Shown piece after piece: positions 42,464 through 49,679 of a DNA stretch of 64,000 bases. The stretch is taken from positions 1 to 64,000 of the forward strand of contig JAAYUC010000009.1 of assembly GCA_012517865.1 (NCBI GenBank), given 5' to 3'. The notes under the pieces were generated by a model, which was not told the DNA's origin, did not search any database, and saw only the letters and a list, made by a program, of their open reading frames with translations. Position 1 is the stretch's first letter; every line of letters starts with the position of its first letter. The position numbers and the translations under genes are program-made. The stretch comes from Chloroflexota bacterium (GTDB lineage Bacteria; Chloroflexota; Anaerolineae; Anaerolineales; Anaerolineaceae).

Positions 42464-43687
42464 ATGGATAAACCGAAAAAGAGACAGCTTGTTCTAATTT
42501 TTGCTTTTGTTTTTTTAGACCTTCTGGGTTACAGCCTGATTCTGCCCCTCCTGCCATTTTACGCCAGCGATTTTGGCGCGACGATTACCCTGGTCGGCCT
42601 CCTGGGCACAGTTAACGGCTTGGGTCAACTAATTGCTGCCCCCGTTATTGGTCGTTTGTCCGATCGCTATGGAAGGCGTCCGCTCCTGATTGTGGCCGTT
42701 GCGGGCACAGTCCTCGGCTTTTTACTTTTAGGCTTTGCCAAAAATCTTTCGATGATTTTTTTGAGCCGGGCGGTGGATGGGCTCTTAGGAGGCAATACAG
42801 CCTTGGCTCGGGCATATATTACGGATATTACTGAACCGCAGGATAGAGCCAAACGATTAGGCTTGATAGGGGCAGCTTTTGGTTTGGGTTTCATCATCGG
42901 GCCTGTGATGGGTGGAGTTCTGAGCCTTGCCGGTCTCAACGTGCCTGCTTTTGTCGCGGCGGGGCTTGCCTTCTTTAACTTGATGGCGATAATAATCTGG
43001 CTGCCTGAGTCCTTAACCCCTGAGGAGCGCAGGCAAAGGCGCACAAACCCGCACACCGCGTTTAATCTTTCTAACCTCCTGGATGAATTTCGGCGTCCCT
43101 GTGTTGGTCCGTTGTTAATCATCAGCCTCTTTTACGCATTTGCATTTACTCTGTTCCAATCGAATTTTTCGTTATATGCCAAGGAAGTCTTGAAACTGAA
43201 TGTGCAAAATACCGGGTTGGTGCTGACGTACGTTGGCTTATTGTCTGTCATTATTCAGGGCTTCGCGATTGGAAAGTTAACCAAAAAATACAAAGAACGA
43301 AGACTGATTACCACAAGCATTATTCTGCTTGGCATCAGCCTGTTCATTTGGGGCTTCACCAGGCAAATCTGGCTGATACTGATTATTCTTGCGCCCATAG
43401 CCCTGAGCGCTGGTATCCTCAACACCCTCATCACCAGCCAAATCACCAAGGCGGTTTATAAAGAAGATGTGGGCGGTACCCTGGGATTAGCCAGTTCGCT
43501 GCAGACCATGGCGCAAATTACGACCCCGGCAGTGGGGGGCCTGCTTCTTTCAGGCTTGGGACCCTGGTCTTTAGGCATAGCATCCAGCATCTTTATGGTC
43601 TTTGCCTTATTGACCGCGCTTGGTAAAAGTATAAAGAAATCAGATTTAGATAATCAAAGTCCATGTTACCAGCAGATTGCGAGTTAG
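42464..43687 (+). CDS. TetA-like MFS efflux transporter
   Basis: A 407-residue transporter with twelve transmembrane helices. It has D-L-L-G-Y-S-L-I-L-P-L-L-P in helix 1, the antiporter motif G-R-L-S-D-R-Y-G-R-R-P between helices 2 and 3, and a helix-5 motif G-x-x-x-G-P-x-x-G-G. This is the drug/H+ antiporter type. The substrate is unknown, so it should not be called a resistance gene without testing. ATG 42464 has GGAG 6 nt upstream. Confidence 0.9.
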   Translation: MDKPKKRQLVLIFAFVFLDLLGYSLILPLLPFYASDFGATITLVGLLGTVNGLGQLIAAPVIGRLSDRYGRRPLLIVAVAGTVLGFLLLGFAKNLSMIFLSRAVDGLLGGNTALARAYITDITEPQDRAKRLGLIGAAFGLGFIIGPVMGGVLSLAGLNVPAFVAAGLAFFNLMAIIIWLPESLTPEERRQRRTNPHTAFNLSNLLDEFRRPCVGPLLIISLFYAFAFTLFQSNFSLYAKEVLKLNVQNTGLVLTYVGLLSVIIQGFAIGKLTKKYKERRLITTSIILLGISLFIWGFTRQIWLILIILAPIALSAGILNTLITSQITKAVYKEDVGGTLGLASSLQTMAQITTPAVGGLLLSGLGPWSLGIASSIFMVFALLTALGKSIKKSDLDNQSPCYQQIAS

Positions 43688-43788
43688 CGTCCTCGTTGCG
43701 GACTTGCAGCCCCTCGCCGTTGCGTCTGGGACCCTTTGCGAATCTAATCCAATAGGCGCTTTGGTCCTCACAAGACCATAAAAATGTG

Positions 43789-43794
43789 TATAAT
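43789..43794 (+). promoter_or_regulatory. -10 box of the structured leader RNA
   Basis: TGTG-TATAAT, about 7 nt before the predicted 5' end of the folded RNA near 43801. Confidence 0.55.
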
Positions 43795-43800
43795 ATAGCT

Positions 43801-43900
43801 AGCATCAGGAACGTCCGCGCAAGCGGACTGGCAACCGGCTTAAGAAACAGCAGCGGTGCCGTGAGACTGTCAGGTCTCGATGTGCGAAAGGTCACTTTCG
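43801..43900 (+). ncRNA. Structured leader RNA, SAM-riboswitch-clan-like
   Basis: Four hairpins in a row. First, GTCCGC-GCAA-GCGGAC (43813-43828). Second, GGCA-A-CCG pairing with CGG-TGCC (43830-43837 and 43854-43860), a stem with one bulged A. Third, GAGAC/GTCTC (43863-43878). Fourth, CGAAAG-GTCA-CTTTCG (43885-43900). The GGCAACC ... GGTGCC core after a GC hairpin recalls the P2-P3 arrangement of the SAM-I/SAM-IV clan. The downstream gene is not a known methionine gene, so the ligand is open. Covariation was not tested. Confidence 0.4.
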
Positions 43901-44004
43901 AAAAAAAGTTTCTGTTTTTATTTAACAGGCTTTTGGCGCCTGATCTTTCCCAGCATCCTTCTGTTCATCCACTCCTGATGACATCAAACCATAAGGAGTT
44001 CGTG

Positions 44005-44025
44005 ATGATACGAAGAGATTTGTAA
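44005..44025 (+). other. Mini-frame with strong ribosome binding site
   Basis: AAGGAG at 43993-43998 is followed by ATG 44005 and six codons ending TAA 44023. The same frame continues, after the stop, into the zinc-ribbon gene. It is either a leader peptide or the original start of that gene, now cut by a nonsense mutation. Confidence 0.4.
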
Positions 44026-44046
44026 ACTTTGCTGAGATTGGAAGAA

Positions 44047-44283
44047 ATGTATCCGGGAATTATTCAATCGGCCTTGAACTACGAAAACGCGGATTTGCCG
44101 CGCTGTGCCTATTGTGATTCCCCGGATACCGCCAAGGTCTCCTGCGGAATTGTGGGATATTCCATTAACCTGGCCGGGCTAACTACCAAGATGCGCCTGC
44201 TGCCCAACTATAACGGGCTGGGCATCTACTACTGTAATGACTGCAAAAAGCAGTTTGGCCCGCTGGAGTTCCCCCCTCGTTAA
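44047..44283 (+). CDS. Small zinc-ribbon protein
   Basis: A 78-residue protein with C-A-Y-C early and C-N-D-C late, a four-cysteine ribbon with a long central loop. No family was named. ATG 44047 has only a weak GGAAGAA site. The much better AAGGAG lies before 44005 in the same frame but a TAA separates them, so the start is uncertain and the gene may be damaged. Confidence 0.6.
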   Translation: MYPGIIQSALNYENADLPRCAYCDSPDTAKVSCGIVGYSINLAGLTTKMRLLPNYNGLGIYYCNDCKKQFGPLEFPPR

Positions 44284-44357
44284 TGAATACCCAGGCGGTT
44301 TTTGGGCCGGCTGCCGCCCCGGCTTGGACAGCGCGCCTAATTGGGTTGGCGGGCTCG

Positions 44358-44363
44358 TATAAT
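44358..44363 (+). promoter_or_regulatory. -10 box of the DODA-type dioxygenase gene
   Basis: TATAAT 89 nt before the ATG at 44453. Confidence 0.45.
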
Positions 44364-44452
44364 GAACGCACTGACCCTTGTTATTCATTGAGGCCGGTTC
44401 GGTCTATGAAAGAGCGCCTGGGCGTGAGAAAACCCAAACAAAGGATGCAAGC

Positions 44453-45268
44453 ATGGATACAAGCAATCACGTAAAAGACGGAGTTCAGATTGTGTATTTC
44501 TCCCACGGCGGTGGTCCGCTGCCCATCCTGGGGGATGCCAGCCACCAAAAGATGATTGAATTTATGGCCCATCTGCCAGAGCGCCTGCGTAAACCCGAAG
44601 CGATTCTGGTCATCAGCGCGCACTGGGAAGAAAGCGCCGCCACGCTTTTGGGGGCTGCCAACCCGCCCATGTTTTACGATTACTACGGCTTCCCGGAGCA
44701 GGCTTACGAAATAAACTACCCCGCCCCCGGCAGCCCGGCGCTGGCTGAGAGGATAGCCGCCCATCTCAAAGACGCCGGCTTCCCGGCGCGAATTGACGCG
44801 CTGCGCGGCTTTGACCACGGCTTGTTCATCCCGCTCAAAATGATGTATCCCGAGGCGGATATTCCCGCGCTGCAGCTCTCCCTGCTGCGCGGGCTGGACC
44901 CACAAGCGCACCTCGCGCTTGGGAAGGCCTTGCGGGGGCTCTCCGGGGAGAATATCCTCGTGATTGGCTCCGGGTTTTCGTTCCACAACATGCGCGCGTT
45001 CTCCTGGGAGGGGCTGGAAACGCCTGACCCGGCCAACGACGCATTCCAGAACTGGCTGATTGAAACCTGCACCAGCCCGCTAAGCCAGGCGGAACGCGAA
45101 CAGCGCCTTGGCGCGTGGGAGCAGGCGCCATACGCGCGCTACTGCCACCCGCGCGAGGAGCACCTGCTGCCGCTGCTGGTGTGCGCCGGCATGGCGGATG
45201 CGCCGGCTGAGCTGGTGTTTGATGACACCATCCTGGGCAAGCGCGGCACGGCCTTTTTGTGGGGCTAA
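44453..45268 (+). CDS. Class III extradiol ring-cleavage dioxygenase (DODA/YgiD type)
   Basis: A 271-residue enzyme. It has the metal ligands and motifs S-H-G-G-G-P-L-P near the N-terminus, V-I-S-A-H-W-E-E, F-D-H-G-L-F-I-P-L and G-S-G-F-S-F-H-N. This matches the DOPA 4,5-dioxygenase family (E. coli YgiD, plant DODA). It opens catechol rings with O2 using a divalent metal; the natural substrate is unknown. AAAGGA precedes the ATG at 44453; the longer frame from 44378 has none. Confidence 0.9.
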   Translation: MDTSNHVKDGVQIVYFSHGGGPLPILGDASHQKMIEFMAHLPERLRKPEAILVISAHWEESAATLLGAANPPMFYDYYGFPEQAYEINYPAPGSPALAERIAAHLKDAGFPARIDALRGFDHGLFIPLKMMYPEADIPALQLSLLRGLDPQAHLALGKALRGLSGENILVIGSGFSFHNMRAFSWEGLETPDPANDAFQNWLIETCTSPLSQAEREQRLGAWEQAPYARYCHPREEHLLPLLVCAGMADAPAELVFDDTILGKRGTAFLWG

Positions 45269-45380
45269 CCCGGTTTGGTGAGAGGCATGGGAAGGCAGTC
45301 AATTGGCTGTGCCAACCGCGGCGCGCTTAGGCACGCATTAAGGGCGTAAGGGCAATAGAAAATCGAAAGAGGAGTAACTT

Positions 45381-45752
45381 ATGCAACTTGGCGCGTTCTC
45401 TCTCAGTTTGAATGTGAAGGATATCCAGGCTTCCCGTGCGTTTTATGAGCAGCTTGGCTTTGAAGCTTTTATGGGCGACGCGGCACAGGGCTGGCTCATC
45501 CTCAGGAATGGGACCAGCGTGATTGGCTTGTTCCAGGGCATGCTCGAGCGCAACACGCTGACTTTTAACCCGGGTTGGGATGCCGAAGCGCAGGACGTGC
45601 TGGAATTCACCGACCTGCGTGCGCTGCAGCGCGAACTGAAAGCCCGCGGCCTCACGCCCGAGCGCGAAGCCGATGAGAGCGGCAGCGGACCGGACTACTT
45701 CCTCCTGCGGGACCCGGACGGTAATCCCATCCTCGTGGACCAGCACCGCTGA
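45381..45752 (+). CDS. VOC (glyoxalase/bleomycin resistance-like) protein
   Basis: A 123-residue protein of the vicinal-oxygen-chelate fold: S-L-N-V-K-D-I then F-Y-E-Q-L-G-F at the start, and L-R-D-P-D-G-N-P-I near the end. Members bind metals or small ligands; the role is not predictable. GAGGAG lies upstream of the ATG. Confidence 0.9.
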   Translation: MQLGAFSLSLNVKDIQASRAFYEQLGFEAFMGDAAQGWLILRNGTSVIGLFQGMLERNTLTFNPGWDAEAQDVLEFTDLRALQRELKARGLTPEREADESGSGPDYFLLRDPDGNPILVDQHR

Positions 45753-46202
45753 GATTTAACTGAGCGCAAAAAGAAAATACGGTCTCGAATCACGCGCCGA
45801 GGCGTGCGCGTACAGCTACTGTTTTCAAGCGGTATTCATCAGAAGTCATACGACGGTTTGTTGAAATGCATGCTCAGGTCAGGAATTACTATCGCGGTAC
45901 GATCACTGCGTCGGGGAATGCTTGCTTTCATTGCTGATGGCGAGGCATTCCTGGGGGGAAACCCACAGAATTAAGGGCGGTTTTGTTTCACGCGCCAGTT
46001 TTTTGTGATACACTATTGCGCATGCTGCAACATTACCGCTTGCACTTTTCTTTTTGCAGGAATTTCCCCACCTATTATTATCTATAGGGACATTTCCGGC
46101 TGGATCGCGCCGGGGGTGTCCCGTAATCTGACGAACAGACCTGACTGAACAAGCCGGGTTTCCGATCGTTTTCCCATCTTATTACCTTGAAAAGGAATCA
46201 CT
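45753..46202. other. Intergenic region upstream of tryptophanase
   Basis: 450 bases without a convincing gene. It contains a CACGC/GGCGTG inverted repeat near 45797, a CTGCAA ... TTGCAG pair between 46024 and 46059, and the leader hairpin listed separately. No tnaC-like leader peptide starting with ATG was found. Confidence 0.45.
46087..46122 (+). promoter_or_regulatory. Two-part hairpin in the tryptophanase leader
   Basis: Outer arms GGGACA (46087-46092) and TGTCCC (46117-46122), inner arms CCGGC (46096-46100) and GCCGG (46109-46113), with symmetrical 3-nt internal loops. It begins about 8 nt after a TATTAT-like -10, so it may sit at the very 5' end of the mRNA. Its role is unknown. Confidence 0.45.
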
Positions 46203-47648
46203 ATGAATATTCGCCTATCCACCGGAAAATTGCTTCCGATCGAAATGCACAAAATCAAAATCGTCCAGGAAACCCAGCTGCCGCCCATCGCGCAGCGCCT
46301 GGACGCGATACAAGCTGCCGGGTTCAACACCTTTCTGCTGCGCTCGCGGGATATCTTTTTGGATATGCTGACTGACAGCGGCACCAACGCGATGAGCGAC
46401 CGCCAGCTGGGCGCAATGATGCAGGCGGACGACGCCTACGCGGGCAGCGAAAGCTTTTACCGTCTGGAGGAATCCGCCCGGGAGGTGCTGGGCTTCCAGT
46501 TCGTGATGCCGGTGCACCAGGGCCGGGCGGCGGAGCACCTGCTGGCCAAGGCGTTCGTGCAGCCGGGCAGCGTGGTGTTGATGAACTACCACTTCACCAC
46601 CTCTAAGGCGCATGTGGACCTGGCGGGCGGCAAGGTGTTGGAGCTTTGCGCGGATGAGGCCCTGAATACCAGCTCCAGCAGCCCTTTCAAGGGCAATATG
46701 GACCTGGGAAAGCTGGAAGCGGCCATCCAGGAATGGGGCCCCGAGCGCGTCGCCTATGTGCGCATGGAAGCCTCCACCAACCTGATTGGCGGTCAACCCT
46801 TCTCCATGCAGAACCTGAAGGACGTCAAGGCAATCTCCGCCCGCCACGGTATCCCGCTGGTGTTTGACGGCAGCCTGATTTCCGAAAACGCCTATTTCAT
46901 CCAGCAGCGCGAGCCGGAATTTGCCGATTGGGGCATTCAGGAGATTATCCTGGAGATGATGCGCAGCGTGGATATCTTTTACATGTCCGGGCGCAAGAGC
47001 GCGGCGGTGCGCGGGGGATTAATCGCGACCAACTCCAAGGAGGATTTCAACAAACTGCTGGTCTGGCTGCCGGTCTATGAAGGCTTTGCCACCTACGGCG
47101 GGATGTCCACCAAGGAAGTGGAAGCCATGGCGGTGGGCCTGCGGGAGATGGCCGCCCAGTCGGTGGCCAGCAGTTCCGCGGATTTCATCGCGTACTTTGT
47201 GGACCGCCTGGTGGAGCTGGGGGTGCCGGTGGTGACCCCGGCAGGCGGCCTGGCCTGCCACGTGGACGCGCGGCGCTTCATCCCGCAGGTGCCGCAGTCC
47301 CAGTACCCGGCCGGCGCGCTGGCCGCCGCGGTGTATCTTATTTCCGGCGTGCGCGGAATGGAGCGCGGCAGCGTTTCGATGGACCGCGACGCGCAGGGCA
47401 ACGACGTGCCGGCCGATATGGAACTGGTGCGACTGGCGCTGCCGCGGCGGACCTTCACGCTTTCGCACATTGAATATACGGCAGACCGCCTGAACTGGCT
47501 TTTCGCGCATCGGGATTTGATTGGCGGCTTGCGCTTTCGGGAGGAGCCGCCCGTGCTGCGCTTCTTCTTTGGCAGGCTGGAGCCGGTGGACGGCTGGGCG
47601 GAGAACCTGGCAGAGGCGTTCAGGGCTGATTTCGGCTCGGCTTGTTAG
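46203..47648 (+). CDS. tnaA: Tryptophanase-family beta-eliminating lyase
   Basis: A 481-residue PLP enzyme of the tryptophanase/tyrosine phenol-lyase family, which splits the amino acid into the ring compound, pyruvate and ammonia. Family landmarks include G-S-E-S-F-Y near residue 80, P-V-H-Q-G-R-A-A-E and F-D-G-S-L. The PLP-lysine segment reads Y-M-S-G-R-K-S, where known members usually have K-K-D, so the Schiff-base lysine is kept but its neighbours differ. Tryptophan is the more usual call, but tyrosine cannot be excluded. AAGGAA lies before the ATG. Confidence 0.88.
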   Translation: MNIRLSTGKLLPIEMHKIKIVQETQLPPIAQRLDAIQAAGFNTFLLRSRDIFLDMLTDSGTNAMSDRQLGAMMQADDAYAGSESFYRLEESAREVLGFQFVMPVHQGRAAEHLLAKAFVQPGSVVLMNYHFTTSKAHVDLAGGKVLELCADEALNTSSSSPFKGNMDLGKLEAAIQEWGPERVAYVRMEASTNLIGGQPFSMQNLKDVKAISARHGIPLVFDGSLISENAYFIQQREPEFADWGIQEIILEMMRSVDIFYMSGRKSAAVRGGLIATNSKEDFNKLLVWLPVYEGFATYGGMSTKEVEAMAVGLREMAAQSVASSSADFIAYFVDRLVELGVPVVTPAGGLACHVDARRFIPQVPQSQYPAGALAAAVYLISGVRGMERGSVSMDRDAQGNDVPADMELVRLALPRRTFTLSHIEYTADRLNWLFAHRDLIGGLRFREEPPVLRFFFGRLEPVDGWAENLAEAFRADFGSAC

Positions 47649-47727
47649 GCCGGCCGCGGAGGCTGGGCGTCATCATAGGAACCGTGGGGCAGTTGGCGCG
47701 TGCTTCCTGGCCGGCGCGAACAAATAT

Positions 47728-47752
47728 CAGGGGCGGAACCAGTCTGCCCCTG
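47728..47752. terminator. Weak terminator between tnaA and the glycosyltransferase gene
   Basis: CAGGGGC (47728-47734) and GCCCCTG (47746-47752) form a 7-bp stem with an 11-nt loop. The flanks are only partly T-rich on either strand. Confidence 0.5.
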
Positions 47753-47758
47753 TCGTCT

Positions 47759-48919
47759 TTAAAACCATTTCCAACGCGGAACACGCAGGCTTCGCCCTTT
47801 CCAGGCGAGCCGCCCGCTCAGGCTTAAAACCAGCGAGCGCAAGGCCACCAGCGTACTGGCAGCGTTGAGGATGGGATAGAGCAGAGCCAGCCGCAGCGGA
47901 ACGCGCACTTCGGCGAATGGAAGCAGCCACAGCAGCAGTGAGAGGCCAACGCACAGCCCCAGATGCAGCCAGTTGGCAGCCGGCGCGGCGCCCAGAGCTT
48001 TTATCAGGATGACCAGCCAGGGCAGCCACGAAAGCAAAAAAAGATAAAGGTAAACGAAAACGTAGGGCACAACGGCGAAATCAAACGCAGCAAAGTAATT
48101 CTTGCTGAAACCTTCCATGGCGTCTTTGGCGCTGAAATACATGCGGCAGCGCACGAGGTCCGAGAGATGCACAGCGCGCCAGCGCAGCCCCGCGGCGATG
48201 ACCTTTTGCGCCAGCGCGCGGTCGTCGACGATTTCCTCCCCCAGGCCGGCGTGGCCGCCAATTTTTTCGTACGCTTCCCGCCTAAAGACCATCACCTGCC
48301 CAATTCCCACCGCCAGGGCTTTCCAGCGCAGGCGGTATGCCAGCCAGAGCCAGATGAAATTGAGGACCGCCCACGAAAAGAAAGGCACCAGCAGCTTTTC
48401 GCCGCACGAGCCAAGTTCCTGCCCCGGGAAACCGGTGAGGAAATCCGCGCGCTCGCGCGTCAGGCAGGCTGCCAGTTCCCGCACGGCGTTTGGCTGATAT
48501 ACCGTATCCGCGTCGGTGAAGAGGAAAACCTCGCCGGTTGCCTGGCTGGCAAGCTGCGCGCAAGCCCAGTTTTTGCCGGTCAGGCCGCCAGTGGCTGGCG
48601 CGCCGCGCAGCACCCGAATTTTGGGATTGGACTGGGCCAGAGATGCCAGAACGGCATACGTACCATCAGTGGATTCGTCATCCAGGACAAGCACTTCAAA
48701 ATCGGGGTAATCCTGCGCCAGCAAAGAGTTCACCAGGCGGGCGATGTTTTTTTCTTCGTTGCGGGCGGGAACGAGGATAGAAACGCGCGGCAGTATCCGC
48801 GGGTGCTTGCCGCGGCGGGCTTTGCGCAGAAGCAGCAGATTGCTGAAGAGAACCAGCAGCAAAACACTCTGGAAGAGAATGAAGTGCACGATGGCGTCGT
48901 GCGCGAGGTAGCGGCCCAT
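47759..48919 (-). CDS. Membrane family-2 glycosyltransferase
   Basis: A 386-residue GT-A glycosyltransferase. It has an N-terminal transmembrane helix, then S-I-L-V-P-A-R-N-E-E, D-D-E-S-T-D-G-T, a D-A-D metal motif (F-T-D-A-D-T) and the E-D-D-like E-I-V-D-D-R, then three or four C-terminal helices. It resembles CrtQ/HpnB-like enzymes of lipid or carotenoid glycosylation, substrate unknown. ATG 48919 lies 4 nt after the plsY stop, so translation is coupled. The TTG at 48943 inside plsY is less likely. Confidence 0.85.
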   Translation of the reverse strand: MGRYLAHDAIVHFILFQSVLLLVLFSNLLLLRKARRGKHPRILPRVSILVPARNEEKNIARLVNSLLAQDYPDFEVLVLDDESTDGTYAVLASLAQSNPKIRVLRGAPATGGLTGKNWACAQLASQATGEVFLFTDADTVYQPNAVRELAACLTRERADFLTGFPGQELGSCGEKLLVPFFSWAVLNFIWLWLAYRLRWKALAVGIGQVMVFRREAYEKIGGHAGLGEEIVDDRALAQKVIAAGLRWRAVHLSDLVRCRMYFSAKDAMEGFSKNYFAAFDFAVVPYVFVYLYLFLLSWLPWLVILIKALGAAPAANWLHLGLCVGLSLLLWLLPFAEVRVPLRLALLYPILNAASTLVALRSLVLSLSGRLAWKGRSLRVPRWKWF

Positions 48920-48923
48920 GTTT

Positions 48924-49532
48924 CTACGGCTTGTGGGAAGCAAACAGCCGCTTTAGCCACGGCCGGAATTGCGGCGCCCGGGTAAGGTCCTTGCGCAGCG
49001 TCCACGCCAGCAAAGCCAGTTGCAGCAGCCAGACCAGCAGCAGAATTCTATCCGCCCGAAAGATGAAGATAGCCGGCAGCGCCAGCGCCAGCCCGGCGAG
49101 CCCGCTCCATCCCGAATTCGCGAAAAAGGTTTTTGCCAACAGCGTTCCCAGCACGGCCGCGCCGGAAACTGTCCAGCCGGTCAGGCCAATCCACACGCCC
49201 AGCGCGGCGGCCAGGGCTTTCCCGCCGCGAAAACGCAAAAAAGGACTGAAGGCGTGCCCAAGCATTGGCATGATGGCAATGAGGGCCATGGGCACCCCGC
49301 GCAGGACGAGGTATCGATAAGCGTACCAGACCGGCAGTATCGCTTTGCTGATATCCAGGAAGAGAACCAGCAGCCCCAGCCAGGCCTTGCCGGTGTGGAA
49401 GGTGTTAAATGCGCCGGGGTTTCCGTCCCCATAATCACGCGGGTCCAGGCGGTAGAACAGTCGGGAGAGCCAAACCGAAAAAGGCAGAGACCCGCACAGA
49501 AACGCGGCGAGAGCGCACAAAATCCAGGTCAT
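48924..49532 (-). CDS. plsY: Glycerol-3-phosphate acyltransferase PlsY
   Basis: A 202-residue membrane protein with the PlsY motifs: G-S-L-P-F-S, then G-D-G-N-P-G-A-F-N, then G-H-A-F-S-P-F-L-R-F-R-G-G-K. It acylates glycerol-3-phosphate with acyl-phosphate, the first step of phospholipid synthesis in most bacteria. The ATG follows TAGAAT by 6 nt without a Shine-Dalgarno, so it is probably leaderless. The glycosyltransferase gene follows 4 bp downstream. Confidence 0.93.
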   Translation of the reverse strand: MTWILCALAAFLCGSLPFSVWLSRLFYRLDPRDYGDGNPGAFNTFHTGKAWLGLLVLFLDISKAILPVWYAYRYLVLRGVPMALIAIMPMLGHAFSPFLRFRGGKALAAALGVWIGLTGWTVSGAAVLGTLLAKTFFANSGWSGLAGLALALPAIFIFRADRILLLVWLLQLALLAWTLRKDLTRAPQFRPWLKRLFASHKP

Positions 49533-49538
49533 AGATGA

Positions 49539-49544
49539 ATTCTA
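49539..49544 (-). promoter_or_regulatory. -10 box, leaderless promoter of plsY
   Basis: TAGAAT, 6 nt before the ATG at 49532. Confidence 0.4.
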
Positions 49545-49629
49545 TCCGATATTAAGACGTTTTCTGCTTCAGGCTGGAAAGCAACCGCGCGTTAAGTCTC
49601 AAACAGACAAAAGGACCGCATCAGAGCGG

Positions 49630-49635
49630 TATAAT
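49630..49635 (+). promoter_or_regulatory. -10 box of the ABC exporter gene
   Basis: TATAAT 44 nt before the ATG at 49680; AGGAAGAGG follows as the ribosome binding site. Confidence 0.5.
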
Positions 49636-49679
49636 GACCATCTGATGACGCCAATAGTAACAGGAAGAGGACCTATCTG

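Larger units (their letters stand above)
43688..44046 (+). other. Long leader region before the zinc-ribbon gene
   Basis: About 360 bases without a normal gene. It holds a -10 box (43789), four consecutive hairpins from 43813 to 43900, an A/T-rich stretch, and a strong AAGGAG before a 6-codon mini-frame at 44005-44025. An inverted repeat TGGTC/GACCA at 43762-43778 lies just upstream of the promoter. Confidence 0.5.

Noticed and set aside
47963..48985. 340-codon plus-strand frame
   Set aside because: Antisense to the family-2 glycosyltransferase gene, which has clear motifs.
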